Translations under genes and position numbers: made by a program
Shown: in pieces, positions 1 to 12,700 of the stretch
Layout of the letters: every line of letters begins with the position of its first letter
How positions within the stretch are numbered: position 1 is the first letter of the stretch
Notes under the pieces: generated by a model
Database searches by the model: none
What the model saw: only the letters and a program-made list of their open reading frames with translations
What the model was told of the DNA's origin: nothing
From: Phalacrocorax aristotelis
Lineage: Eukaryota > Chordata > Aves > Suliformes > Phalacrocoracidae
Length of the DNA stretch: 64,000 nucleotides
Reading direction: 5' to 3'
Assembly (NCBI RefSeq): GCF_949628215.1
Contig: NC_134276.1
Coordinates: 102,799,799-102,863,798, forward strand

Positions 1-567
1 CAAGTTAGCATTTTGACTGCGGTACGGCCCGCCTCCTGGATCACCTCTATCCTCACAGATCTGCGCTCCTAAACTGAAATCCCAGTGTTTGTTTCCATTC
101 CTCACATCCCGATACCGAAAAGGTTAAGGAGTCTTCCTTCCCAGATGCTAAAATGGTTCTTGAAAGATTCTCCCGAGATCTCATGGGGTCTCAAACTATC
201 ACAGCTCCTTGCAAGGAGGGAGCTGCTGAACTGTGGCTCGCCATCTCTTACGCCAAGGAGGGGGTGGATGATACTAAAGGACATGCTATAAACAGCGGTA
301 GCGCAGCCCTCATCCACCAGAGCAGTTCAACACTTATTCTACAGTGAGCTTCCTTAATACTGTACGGAGTCCCTGCCTATCATTGTAACAACTCCTAAAA
401 TGTATTAAGACAGTGAAACCATCACGATACTCATGTATTGAATAGTGAGTTGACAATATTTAAAAGTATTTTGAACTATTAATAGAACTGTGGCACTGCC
501 GTGTTAAAGGAAAATTAGGACCTGGTTTGGTGTGTCAAAAACTGATCCTGTGTGCGCTTGCCTTCAG
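1..567 (+). other. DONSON: DONSON upstream intron (no exon identified)
   Basis: This stretch precedes a clear DONSON exon and ends in a consensus acceptor (pyrimidine-rich, then CAG) at 565-567. Short open frames exist on both strands, but none has a convincing acceptor/donor pair and none resembles a DONSON exon to me. I read it as intron. An earlier exon near the left edge cannot be excluded. Confidence 0.5.
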
Positions 568-783
568 GCTCGAAGCATTAATGCCAAAGCCAGGGTTCAC
601 TCAGCCTATGAGGATATATTCAGTTTGGAGATCGTAGGCCCCGTCATGCCTCATTCCCTGCACTCACTGACCACGCTGCTCAAGTCCGCACAGAGGGGAG
701 CATTCTCTGCTGTACTGTACACACATGAGCCCACTGCGGTGTTTAACACTAATCTTGACAACGCAAGCCCTGCCTTAAATAAG
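568..783 (+). CDS. DONSON: DONSON penultimate coding exon
   Basis: This exon encodes 72 residues in phase 0 at both ends, from ARSINAK to SPALNK. It contains the stretch [16 protein letters not shown] and the motif HEPTAVFN, which I recognise as the C-terminal part of DONSON (downstream neighbour of SON). DONSON is a nuclear replisome factor that helps assemble the CMG helicase and protects stalled forks. The acceptor is TTCAG at 563-567 and the donor is AAG|GTAAGG at 783/784. It joins in frame to the next exon at 1069. It lies just beyond the 3' end of SON and converges on it, as in human. Only the C-terminal part of the gene is in the window. Confidence 0.9.
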
Positions 784-1068
784 GTAAGGAAACCAGCAGG
801 GAGAGCCTTTCCTGTTGGGAATAGTATATTACAAACCACAGGACAGTGAGTGACACAAAGCTTTCCATTAATATGTGGGTTTGCACCCAATTACTTGTGG
901 TCACCACCTGGCAGTCCTTGTGGATTGTCATTCCCTCAAAAATAGAATAACAGGAAAACTAGCTTTTCTGGAGTTCCCCAGGGGCACAGTAGCAAGCATT
1001 AAAAATTGCAGGTATTTTAGACAGAAATACCAATTGCATGTGTCTCTCCTTCATGTGAATTCCTGCAG
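784..1068 (+). other. DONSON: DONSON last intron
   Basis: This is a 285-bp GT-AG intron (GTAAGG at the start, CCTGCAG at the end) between the last two DONSON coding exons. It holds nothing else that I recognise. Confidence 0.85.
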
Positions 1069-1206
1069 GAAACAGCATGCAAAGATCTTCCTGCGTGTGG
1101 ACTGCATCCTAAGGCTTTGGATCAACTGAGTCAGTGTCCAACATTGGGAAAATCTTCCATCCGATTTCTGGAAATGAAGGATTACACTTACACCTGGAAG
1201 TCCTAG
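1069..1206 (+). CDS. DONSON: DONSON last coding exon with stop
   Basis: This exon encodes 45 residues followed by TAG at 1204-1206, in phase 0 after the upstream exon. The C-terminus carries CGLHPKALDQLSQ and LGKSSIRF and ends DYTYTWKS. It matches the conserved DONSON tail as I know it (cysteine-glycine-leucine-histidine-proline, then GKSS, then an aromatic-rich end). The acceptor is TCCTGCAG|GAA at 1061-1069. An open frame in the +3 register across the same DNA is a shadow. Confidence 0.9.
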   Translation, partial: ETACKDLPACGLHPKALDQLSQCPTLGKSSIRFLEMKDYTYTWKS

Positions 1207-1455
1207 GTATGCCAGCCAGCTCCCCTGAACGGCAAAGAACGCTCTCTAGCATGCAGTCACTGTACATCGTTCAGGTCTGCAGGGGCAGCACCTACGCAGT
1301 ACCGGGAGGGATCCCAGCTCATTGAACGTCACAGACAGCTATGGCACATTGCCCATCATAAAACACTTCAGAGGACTTTTAAAGAAGGCCTTGGGCACCT
1401 CCTTTTGTATTTTAAAAAGCCCTTTTTAAATAAAACTTGATAAAGCCCAGTTATC
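1207..1455 (+). terminator. DONSON: DONSON 3' UTR and candidate poly(A) signal
   Basis: The first canonical AATAAA downstream of the DONSON stop is at 1429-1434, in the context TTTTTAAATAAAACTTG. This would give a 3' UTR of about 250 nt. A second AATAAA at 2157-2162 could extend it to about 950 nt. Which signal is used cannot be told from sequence. Confidence 0.5.
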
Positions 1456-2879
1456 TACTTTATTGGTCTGAATTGCATCTGGAAGGTCTGTATCACACAC
1501 GTGCAAATGCTATTCTGAGGTACAGAATTTCTGCTACTGCTCTGTGTGGTAACTTGTAACCATTTTGGATGGGTGGAATTCTTGGCATAACCCCATCCAC
1601 GCCTGCTCACGGCACCCTGCCAGAAGCTTGACAGCTCCACCTTGGTATGTTGCACCTCTTGGTTTAGAGCAGGCTCTGAACTCAGCACAGCTAGATGAAA
1701 GTCAGCCGGACACATGCAGAGCGTTTGGCCACAGCTGAATCAGATTAAGACTCCCCAGAACTTCTTGGCATAGCTGTCTCGTATTCCCATACCCACCTAG
1801 TTGAAGTGAGGTAGACTTTTTAAAGCTATTTGTACAACGTATAACCTGAATCGGAACGAGTTGGAGCAGTAACATAGTTGTGCCACCTGACGGAAGACCG
1901 AGGAAATGAGGCAGTGAGGGGCTGCTGGGCTGACTCTGTAGGTTCATAGCGATAGCAGTCTATTAACAGGTTTGATGCAGTCTGTTTCACTTCAGGTAGT
2001 CAAAGCTGTTATTTTGGAGCCATGTATGTCACTTTTTACACCGCTGTCAGGTGATCGGCTTCCTGCAGCAGAGAATACTAAATCTGAAGAGCAATTTGTA
2101 GAATACAGTCATGCTTGTGCGCTCCAGCAGGATTTCTAATTCAACTGTGCACGGAAAATAAAGTGGTGCTCATGCCTTCCCCTTGTCTACTACAGTGCTA
2201 GTCTGCTCACCACCCCGGAGTCTGCCTGCAACTCTGGAACAGCCACATTAAGACTGCAGGCAGGTCCTCCTTGAGGAAACAACCTACAGAGACTGAAAAA
2301 CATGGGCGCACAAACAAGTTACTGCAGATCGAGGCATAAGGAAAGCTTCCTGTGCCTTCCCGCTCCTTTTCATCGACGCTACTTGAAGTATCCTACCCCA
2401 AGAGTACAGCGTGCATACAATTCCACTGGAATACTTTACATTTGTTACTTTCGAGTAGCTACCATGACCCTGTCAGCCTGTTGGTACACTGAACAAGACA
2501 ACATCTGGAAAACCTAAGTAAAGGGCAAGTCCCTCTCTTATGATGGAAAAAGGCACCTCAGAACATTAAATACTTCGGTAATGTCAAATACTTTGTTTCT
2601 GGTGGAGTTCAGGGTAGTTCAGACTGACTTTAATTTATCTTTACACTTCTCCCTTAAAATCACCAAACCTTTCACCTTTGATTAGTATCACACACCAAGA
2701 CTGAAAATCCAGGGCCAATGGCATCATGGGGAATACCAGGAGACTGGCTTTCCGAAGCGGCTGGTGTGTTAACTGCGCTTTCATTTCCAGTCACTTTTTA
2801 GGAGAGCAACGTTTCACTCAATGCCTTTTTTTATTGGGCTTGTCTGCCTTGTCAGACAGAGCAGACCACAAGGCCCAGC

Positions 2880-3090
2880 ATCAGGGGCTAAGTTAACCCT
2901 TTGCCCAGCGCTACAGGGCACCAGCAGCACTTCTCACAGTGACCACACTCGGGCACAGGGCAGAGCACAGCTTCCCTCACCATCACGCACAGGGCAGAGC
3001 CCTCTGCAGCCTGCTCGGGACCACAGAGCCCACAGCCCCAGCGCTGAAAGGGGCAGCAGCACCTTCTGAGCGCATGCTCCAGAGCAGGGC
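2880..3090. other. GC-rich patch in the convergent gap
   Basis: This is a locally G+C-rich segment in an AT-rich surround. It contains a 14-bp direct repeat, GCACAGGGCAGAGC, at 2953-2966 and 2987-3000. CpG dinucleotides are few, so it is not a clear CpG island. Its function is unknown. Confidence 0.35.
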
Positions 3091-5399
3091 ATATGTTAGC
3101 AGGTGGAAGATAGCACTGGAAACAGGAGGAAACAGCAATTCTGTGGCTGCCTCTATGGAAAGCAGTTTTAATGAAGCCAATAACCATTCTGGTACATGGA
3201 CTTAAGCCAATCCATTTCTAGGAAATACAGTAATAACCATTGATTTCCACTCAGGTTGTATTTTCACATCTAGCATGTTAAGAGTTATGGAGAGACACTA
3301 ACGCCAATTAACAGCTTGCAGTTGTTTAAAACAAACTGAATTGCAATTACATTCTTGCGACCTAGAACTGTGTAATTTTAAAAATTCACCACCAAATTCT
3401 TTATTACGTGCTCTGCACCACTACCAGAGCTGTAGCTCCTCCTTGCACTGCCAACTGGTTTTAAGTCATAGCTTTGCCCATAATTTCAGAGGTACATTCC
3501 AGTTGCTTAGGGCTCTGGGATTCAGCACTGATCTTGAAGCTTACTTGGCCCCAGTGAACTTTCCCTATAAAAGCTACAGCATTCCACTCCCCCATCTGCT
3601 GCACTCCCACCTAAAGGCTTTTTCAGTAAATGCTACCCTTATTCCAGGTGCTTGTAGATCAGTAAGATTCATTTAACCTGTCGAAGCGGGTGCATTTTCA
3701 TCACAACTATGATTTGTTTGGGAGAGCTACCGACTGTAGCAGTTAGAACTTCATATAATTTCTGCACTTCAAGAGGCAATTTTGAGTTTTCCAAGGCATA
3801 AGAGCTTCACCTTCCTGCTCCTCCAGCCCTAACTACTTAAAAACTACAAATTCAAAGACTGCCAAGGAATTGTTCTAGAAGCTGGCTACAAGTCCTCAGC
3901 ACCTGTTTCAAAATAATGCCCCTCCCTCGCACAACAGGGAAGTCAGAAGCACTTTCAGCAAGGCTACTTCTCGGAAAGTAACAACTGCAGCAAAAGGAAA
4001 TCCAACAGCCAAACGGATCGTGTCTTCCATCAGCAGGAGTCACAGACTGTTCACCTTTAAGTGCTGCATAAACAACCAGGTTCCAAGAGAGTGTTTCCTA
4101 GTTATTATTTTTAATGTATCACTACTTATCTATTCCTGCATGCAAAGGACACTCAAACCAATTCAAATTTACAAGTTTAACAGAAGCACATTGCTGCACT
4201 AGCTTTAGATTCATGTATCATTCTGAACAACAAGGAATGAAACTAAAACAGAAACCTCGAAATCAGCAAGTGTCATAATCAGGGCATTACAGACCTTAAT
4301 TATTTTCTCTTTTTATAAGTCTTCCTCAAGACCAAAGGTTAAATTCACATATAATACCACGTCTTTTAAGGCATGAAATCAAGAACTTGCCTAAAGAGTT
4401 ATTTTTTTAAATGGAGTCTTCAATGGGACCGAGTTCCTCTGCTCCTCGCTGCTGAGATAACATGTATATTTACATTATACATGGGGAATATAGAGCAAAA
4501 AGAGAACAGAACAACAAGTACAAAAGATTGTATGTTCCCAGATTTGATACTGTACAGCTATGAAACCCGGACACCGCATACTAAACAGAACGGTCAACAC
4601 CTCTGGTGCTTTAGCTCTATCAAACCAGGTATTTCAACAAAGTCTGAACAGGAGCTGCCCCCACATCCCGAGTTAATCACTTTAAGTCATACATCAAAAG
4701 CCAGACTTCAGCTAAGACACATACAACACCCAGTTCTCCCAGAGCAGATCTTTCCATTGCTGTACCATCGTGTTTACTCTTGTTTTTCATACACACCTTC
4801 CAACTAGTCCAGCAAATGAGGCAAGGAGATCTTCAAATATTTAGTCAGAGACTGAAGGCGACAAGCCAAAGGGAAAAAAGTTTTAATTAAAAGACAACTA
4901 CGTCCATGAAAATCAAGGTTAACTTAGGCATTTCTAGAGCGCTTTGACAGACTAGTAAGGGGCTTTAGTTCTTGGAAGCGTGTGGTGGGGAACCAAATAC
5001 CATTTCTCTGCTGTACACAACATGAGACATTGATCCTTGTCCCCTAAGGGGAGAGACAGACACCTTGTTCCATAACAGTTGACAGAATACACACAAGTCA
5101 CCTTAGTTTGTGGAAGAAGAGGTACTAGTAATTCTTCACCTCAACATTCCTACTACCATTGCAACGGTCAATTGCTTTAGGCCTGAGCATGGCCTTCCTG
5201 TGTACAAACTGTACTTTGTTCCTGTCCCAGACGAATTTCTGGTCAGTAGGTGTAACAGAGACCTCAAAGAGACTTCTATGAACTACTGGAGTCCATAAAT
5301 CCTGGCAATCTGTTTGTAACTCAGACAGATCTGGCAAGAGGTGTACAATGCCCTTTCCAATTCAAAGTGCACGTAGCTAAAGTACTAATACTTAAGTTT

Positions 5400-5455
5400 A
5401 AAAAAAAAAAAAAAAAAAAGAGGGAAAAAAAAAAAAAGGAGGAGGAAAAGCTTTC
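5400..5455 (+). repeat. Purine-only A-rich simple repeat
   Basis: This is an uninterrupted purine run: two long A tracts separated by GAGGG and followed by GGAGGAGG. On the SON (minus) strand it is a polypyrimidine tract just past the probable SON cleavage site. Confidence 0.85.
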
Positions 5456-5690
5456 TCCTTCCTCTCCCTTGTCAAACTGCCAAAACTCTGGATTAGGCTG
5501 TCTCCTTGAGGGCAGAGTACCATCACGGAAAAATTCAGCCCAAGGAGTTAATTTGGTAATAGTCCAAAGCAACCAAAAAGGACTACAACTGTTGATGATC
5601 TTCATAAAGCATACTTCTATGCTGTGCGTTTCTTCAAAACGTTGTTTTGGCATACATTTTAATTACTGTTTACTGACCAGCGATTAAGAT

Positions 5691-6578
5691 TACGAACTTG
5701 TGCTGCTTTATTGACCAAGTTGGGTACAACAATTTAAGCATCATTCTATCCCCTCCCTCCCCCCCGAATCCAGTTGTAGATTTGTTAGAGTTTAAAATTC
5801 ACATTAACCACAAATTCATACAATCAACATCAGGCAGTGTGTTAATTTGTTTGGAATAGACAACTCCATCCCCTCCCTTCTCAGAACATGCAGGGAGAGT
5901 CACCTTTACATTGCCAGTCTCATCAGTTCTGTTGCTGGACTTTGCCATCTGTTTGAAAGCAAGTCTTTTGCCTAATCGCGTACGTCCTAGAGCATGGGCT
6001 GTATGGCCAGTCGCAGTGCACCACCGAGTTAAACCCCCAAAGAAAATGCAAAGGGAAGCCGCAGTGCTAACGCTGTACAACAGGGCTGCCACCGCGCACC
6101 TCCTCACAGGGGTCACAGTACTGGCCCAGTATCTGTCCAGCAGTACACGCCAGCCTTGACTAGACTAAGGTTAAGCCGCACGACCTTGGACCAGCTGTCG
6201 GCAAAAGTGCAAGAGTAGCTTTACCGAGACCAGGGAAAACTGCAGCATAGTACAAAACAGTATGAAAGTGTTAACATTCCGTATTGAAGAGAAATCGCAT
6301 GAGTTTTCAAACAAGGGTTTAGATTACTGATGCCTCCAGAGTCTGTCGTCTGATTTAGTCATTTAAGAAATAATTACATCACTAATGTAAACAATATAAA
6401 CATACCAAAAACTAAGTATGATTTAAATACATTTTGATGGTACAAAAGAAAAACCTGAAGGTGTCTGTACAGTTTTTACAACGTGGGAATTGCCAATGTA
6501 TTTACAACATGAAAGGGCAAATACCATTTTTGTGCAGAGTAAAATTATCTGAAATAATGTCAATATAAAAAACAATAT
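5691..6578 (-). other. SON: Probable SON 3' UTR with poly(A) signal
   Basis: Downstream of the SON stop codon, the first canonical signal on the minus strand is AATAAA at 5712-5707. This gives a 3' UTR of roughly 0.9 kb. A 105-codon minus-strand open frame at 6116-5799 lies inside this UTR. It has no feature I recognise and I do not call it a gene. Confidence 0.5.
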
Positions 6579-6737
6579 CTAGCGGTGTGAGGCACTCCTA
6601 AACATGGTGGTATTAACCATGCTTTCCTTTGGTACAAGTCCCATCGCTTGGAGAGCCGCAGTTGCTGCTGTGGCTTTAGCATGCTTCTTATTAAGGCTGG
6701 CAAAAGTAGGCCTGTATTCATTTCCATTGACTCTCAC
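6579..6737 (-). CDS. SON: SON coding exon 12 (last): end of dsRNA-binding fold
   Basis: This exon encodes 52 residues and TAG (6581-6579) in phase 0. It starts VRVNGNEY, continues NKKHAKATAATAALQAMG and ends FRSASHR. The KKHAKATAA block is the second helix of the dsRNA-binding motif, whose basic residues usually contact RNA phosphates. The C-terminal FRSAS tail matches human SON. The acceptor on the minus strand is AACAG|GTG at 6738/6737. Confidence 0.93.
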   Translation of the reverse strand: MRVNGNEYRPTFASLNKKHAKATAATAALQAMGLVPKESMVNTTMFRSASHR

Positions 6738-9700
6738 CTGTTTGGGAAAGACGGGAGGAAAAAAGAAAGCGTTAGAAAGTGCCCCTTTGCTTCTGTTTCA
6801 AGGCAGTGCTACAGAGCTGCTGTAAGCACATTCTCTACCTAATTCCTCTCTAGGGGTAGAGAAAACCCGTATTTGGGCCATAAGCACAATCATTTCCAAA
6901 TTGTGACTGCTGATACAAGGCACTATGTGAAAAAGAAAGCCGACATCATAAGGTAACTGAAGGACAAAAATAACTCAATCTTGTTCGCTACCCTTTACAA
7001 CAGTAAGGCTTAACACCACACCTGCAAGTAAAGAGCAAGAATACAATACCCTATATATAGATTAATCATTTTAGTAAGGAGAATAGCATGTTTCTTGATG
7101 TATTTACAGGAAACAGAACACAGAAATTCTAGCATCAAGACACTGCTTGGCAGTCCTCAGCCACCCGAGGTGGCTTATTTGTTTGTATACATATATAAAC
7201 ATGGATTTACATCACCTTTAATAGAGAAACCAACAGCAAAATAAACCTCAAACACACCTTAAAGATAAAATGTTTGCGATGATCAGGCCCACTATCATCC
7301 ACCAACACAAACTCAGGTGGTGACCATCTTCTTTTGTTACAGATCTCCATCAATGCAGAGACTGGATGTTTACCTTAAAGATAAAACGGATAAAATGGAT
7401 TTCAATGTTGCCACCAAAGCAATCATTTTAAATGAGGGTATGAGGGTTTGTTTTTTTTTTTCTTTGACAAGTAATAATCTCACCTGAAAGATCCTTCATC
7501 ACAACATAATGTCCAGATCTCTTTTGTGCCTTCTCTCCCACAGCAACAAGCCCTAAGCAAAACACAAGGAAGTTTACATTACAATTCCCACCTGATTTAT
7601 TTATTCTCATCTGTAAAACAGTAACAACATGTATCAGTAGGGAAGAAACCTGGAGACACCATACAACTGCCTTCTCTGAAGCTTTTCAAACCTCCCTTTC
7701 GTCCAGCATTTTTTCCCTCGATACTACACAGAATATTCTTCTCAACTGCTTTAGTAAGACTCTTAACAAGTCAGGCAGTAGAAAACTTTCAGCAGTCTTA
7801 TGCAAGTCGGGAAACACCTAGTTTTCCGTGCCTTCTTTGGAGAAACACTGAACAAGAGATATATTTAAAAACATTCTCTCATTCAGTATCTGTTTTGTGC
7901 AACCCAAAACTACCGTAGCAGTTTGCCTCTAACGTACTAAGCATTTGAAGTATTTCCACTGAACAGTAAAAAGTGTACCTAGCATATCCTTTTATGATAC
8001 GAATAAAACGGTGGTGTTCTTACACCATGTGCTCTCTTTATCTAACAGCATGTGCAAGCTCACAGCCCAATTACCGTGACTTCAATCACATCTGAATATA
8101 AAGCAGCAAAGCATGCAGCTGGGCCCCAAGTCAATACAAATAGCACAAGTTCCAAAGGAAGTCACTGTGAAACACCGAAGCTGAACATTTTTGGCTTTAA
8201 AATCTTATAAGAATAAGAAATAAAGTGTAGCGATTGCCAAAAACATATCAAATGCCAGTAACCATGCCATGCTCATGAAGTGACTCAGGCTTCTTTCCAT
8301 CCATTCAGCCATAACCTTAACTACACGTAAACAAAATACCTGACTGGTTTTTCAGAATTTCTTGGACTTCAAGCCTTCAATATTACTTTGTTTCTTACCT
8401 CATTTTGTTTCTCTTCCTGGCTTTGATGAATAAAGACAGGGAAATAATGCAACTGTTTCCAGTTTCTTCGTGTTCCTTCAGCTTTCTGTGGTTGGCATTT
8501 TGGTTTGTTTTGCTTTAAAAGAAAATCCTTCCCTTCTTACCAGATTTTCATCCTAATATTCATGCAGCTCCTAAGCAGGGACTTTTCAAGTGGCATGAAA
8601 CCCTCATGGACAACAATCATTGAAACCAAGTTTCTGTGGTTTGTTTTTTGGTTTGGGTTTTTTTTGTGGGTTGGTTTTTTTTTTTCCTTCTTACACAGCA
8701 TTATATCCAAAACAATCAAAGATTTCCACTGAAGGGAAAAAACACTTTTGTCATTCTCCACATTCTCCCTCACTCTAAGTCACTGGCACACATCTTGTCC
8801 CTGGTACCTCAAGAGAGAATTTCAAACAAGCTGCAACAGATGCTGAGAAGCTCTGCTGATGGACCAAGCTTCTTTGAATACGAACAACCAATAGTTTACT
8901 GGCTGACGGCAAAGCTCAATAAGACTCTGGTTTCAGTGCTGTCTGTGACAGAACTACAGATCTCACTCAGTGTCTGGAAAAAACAGGGTCTAAGGGAAAG
9001 CTATGGCAAAGGCAGACAACATTTTGGTTCACATCTTACTGCAGCCTACTGAGTAACTCCTTAGCAAACTCCTTTTTGCTGTATCTAGAAATAGTATTTT
9101 ATTTGGGGACAAGTCCTAGAAACGGTTTAAGAACCCTACCAAACAAAAACAGGTTGGTTACTTAATAACAGACAGGCTCCTTTTAAAAATTTTGCACTTT
9201 TCTTTAAACCTCACACAGAACTTTTAAAACAATTGACTGTTTATACATTTAAGCAAAGAACACTGATTTTTGAGGATGCTTTTCAGCTGTTTGTCATAGA
9301 TAAATAGCCACTGTTCAGTTGCTTCTTTGTAATGCATGAAACCTGCTGCTTCTTTGTAATGTCAGTTGTCTCCCCATATTATAGACTCGGTTGACTCAAC
9401 ACAGTATTCTTTATCAACACAGAACACCTTTAGATTTTCTGTGGAAATTATCAGATAAGACTGCATATATGATAATAATGAAATATTTTTAAACTATGAA
9501 ATTAAAACACAGCCTGGACATCACTAAGTTTATCACTATTTTCAGATTCATCTGTCACATGCCAGAAGAGGCACCCTTTAACTCCATTTAACATTTTTAA
9601 TTGTTGTTGAAGACCCAAGTGTTCTGCAGCAGAAGGAACAAACTATCTGTTACAGAATGCCCAGCACAGCTAGAATCTGACCCTGTCTCAGGCCTTACGG

Positions 9701-12700
9701 CTTGATCCTTGAAACTTCAGTATCAAGTTCTGCAGGCATTAAGGAAATTTCTATCAGAAACTACATGAGGATCCTGGGGCACGCTTCTAGAACTGGAAAC
9801 TTGAGCTGTGACAAAGTTGTGTATCACCAAAATGCTTTCAATATTCAAAACATTCACCGGTTGTGCAGCAATGCTGCCTCTTTCCCATGACGTGACAAGA
9901 AGCAAGCAACATAATGAAGAGAGCTAACTCTTCCCTCTCGCCACAAAAATCCATCACTGTGTTACGCAGGCTGCTTGAGAAAATAATAATGAAATGGTCT
10001 GTTTTCAGTTTCTTCCCTCTGACTGACATTAACCAAGCAAAATTGAAGGAACCCTTACCAGCAGTGAGAACTTCAGAAAACAACATCTACAAAGATCACA
10101 GTAACTAAGCAGAAGTAACAAAATATTTTTCAAAGATTTTCTTGGCCATCACTTTGTCACCAGCCGTATTTTTTTCCTTTCTTTAAACAGAAAGGTTGCG
10201 CAGAAGAAAAACAGCTGCAAAGCAATTTTGGTCATTGTTCATATAAAATGAGTATGTCTGTATTATTGTATTCTTTACTTTGAGACTGTTGCACTTCTCT
10301 GTAAAACTCTATTATGCTGCTAGAAGGTCTTTAGAATTTAGAAAGCAAAGGGTATGTTTCATAACGTAGGCTCGCATTCTCATTTTATGCCTCTATGCAC
10401 TTAATATTTAAATGTTCAAAGTATATTTTCACTGATAGCCTGGTCACCTGAGCAGTACTGAACTATCTCTGTATTGAGAACTAGCGACTGACAGCTAAAG
10501 ATTCCCCCAACAGCATCTCTGCAAATAAACTTCACAACGTTTGCATTTGTGTGCTGTGTTTTCTTCTGAACTCAATTATGAGCATGGACAAAAGCTCATA
10601 CAAACCCATAATTCAAAGTATTTTCATGCTTTAATATTAGATGTGAACTATTTAATATATTAAAGGTTTCTAGTTTTTTAAAAAAATCTTTAGAACAACG
10701 GTAAGGATTTGTTTTACCCGCAGTCGGTATTCAATTGGTTATTTTGGTAACATGCATTATAGAACAATTAAATCATAAATCTTGACTGCTGAAATTCTGC
10801 ATCTTGTATTTTAAATGGTTAGAATTTATATTTCAGGAGGAAAAAGATTCCCTCTGAAAACGGAACTCTTGCTTAATAGGCTGGCGAGATGGCCAATCAC
10901 ATGAGCCACGCTGCCAGCTTAAGCAGCAGCACACTGTCTGTAAATAAAAGGATAGTTCTTTCGAATCAAGTGAGGCGAGTGCAACAGTTCTCCACCTGTG
11001 GCCACGGACTACGTAAAGAAGAGGAGGAAAGACTGCTCAAGCAATCTTTGGAAACAGCAGGGGAACATCACTGTAGTTAAGCACAGGTGCCTGCAACAGG
11101 ATCAAGCTAGGAGATGGAAGAGCAGGGAGATCAGGTGGACAAAAAAGGAAACTGAATCCATTTTGAAGACCTAAAACCATCAGTATGACAGCCTATTTAT
11201 GTCAGGACTGCAGCTGAAAGGCAGCAGTTTCTCAGCTCTGTAGCTCTCACCTCTGACCTTCACCCCAGTTTAAAACTGATCCAACTATTCATTCTTCTAT
11301 CCTGCCCCATTCCTGCTTCAGCCACTTCCTCTAGACCAACCACAATAGCTTTTCCACAATTCGCTCCCCTGTACGTGCCTTCTCTGTACATCCAACTGAA
11401 GCAGCACAGCCCTAACTTGAGAACCACTGAGAAGCACTTTTTAAACTGGAAGGTGACGGTTAGGGAAAGTTAAAGAATGTCTGGAAGAGGTCACAGGCGT
11501 AAGGACAAAGCCTATATACCTAATCCAGGGCTTGAAAAAACTAGTACAGAATCACCTACATCATCCTGTTCATTTTTAGAGTGAAGCTGTACCCAGACAA
11601 AGCAAACTACTTCAAAGTTATTTTGCTTATCTCCAAAACAGACATGAGAAGTTCATACTGCCATAAGTCATTTAAGGAAGGGCTTACCTTTTCGATCTGT
11701 CTTAAAATCGACCATAATAGGCTCAACGCTGCCTTCTTTGTTTTTTCCAAGCCCTTCTCCTTCTCTCCAGCCCATTTTTCTCATCAGCTGAGCTCCCATT
11801 CCTCCAGTTACAGGGGCTGCTCTTAAGAACTGATCCTATCCAGAAAAAGAAAAGTAAAACAAGTCCTGAAGTTAGCACTTGGATTTAAAAAAATAAGCGG
11901 GAGCTTCCAAAACAATGTTTCTAACAACCTTTCACAGACTCAATTCAAAAAAATACACCTTAGCTTTAGATACGTTAACATCTTGTATAAACCAGAATTC
12001 ACGCAGACACACGAGACACAAATCAATATTTTCAAAAAAGAACAACTTAAGAAAATTCTAATGCAATCCAAAAGTGGCAAGTGACCCATTCCAGACATAT
12101 GTACTTAATAAAATGATAACCGTCCATTTTTAAACACGCTACTTTGGTTCCAATGCATCTCTTCTCATCTTGTGAAAGGAGGCAGTGTTAACTGTTTAAC
12201 TGGCAACATGTGTGCCAAGTGTACCTAGTTATCGAACAAAATACAAGCACATTTAGTAATGACATTCACATAGTGTTTAGGCATATTTTAGATAAAAAAA
12301 AAAGTTTCCCCATTTTATTATAATACAGCAGTTGCACATTCAAGTTCTACTCTGAAAATCCACATGAAACATACAGGTTTTGCTTTTCTTTTTTTAAAGG
12401 AAAACAGGCGCTTAGCCACACAGTTTAGCAGCAGTAGTCTTCACATTCTTTCAAATCATCATTAACATAAGAGTTGTTAAATGGTGAAAGCTTATAAACA
12501 GAAATTTTAAAAATCTGTTTTGATGTAAAGAACTTTAAAAACTCCTTAAATGTTTACGTACCTAGGCCTCGATGGCCGCAGTGTTGTGAATAGTAGGGCT
12601 GGCATTGACCGTGGCAAGAAGGCAGCTACAAGGATTTGACCCTGAAACAAGTTTCCATATAGAGGGGTGAAAGTTCACAGGTTATTCTGTGAACTATCAT

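Larger units (their letters stand above)
1456..5690. other. Convergent DONSON-SON gap, no recognised gene
   Basis: About 4.2 kb separate the first DONSON poly(A) signal from the probable SON poly(A) site. The longest open frames here (144 codons on + at 4373-4807, 111 codons on + at 3341-3676) lack exon-like borders or recognisable protein. DONSON and SON transcripts overlap at their 3' ends in human, so extended 3' UTRs of either gene may cover part of this. An AATAAA on the minus strand at 2835-2830 is a possible distal SON signal. Confidence 0.5.

Noticed and set aside
1-347. Short open frames at the left edge as a further DONSON exon
   Set aside because: No convincing donor or acceptor pair and no recognisable DONSON sequence. 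A search with an orthologous DONSON protein would settle it.
4373-4807. 144-codon plus-strand open frame beyond the DONSON 3' UTR
   Set aside because: No similarity, no exon borders, ordinary composition. Possibly an extended 3' UTR only.
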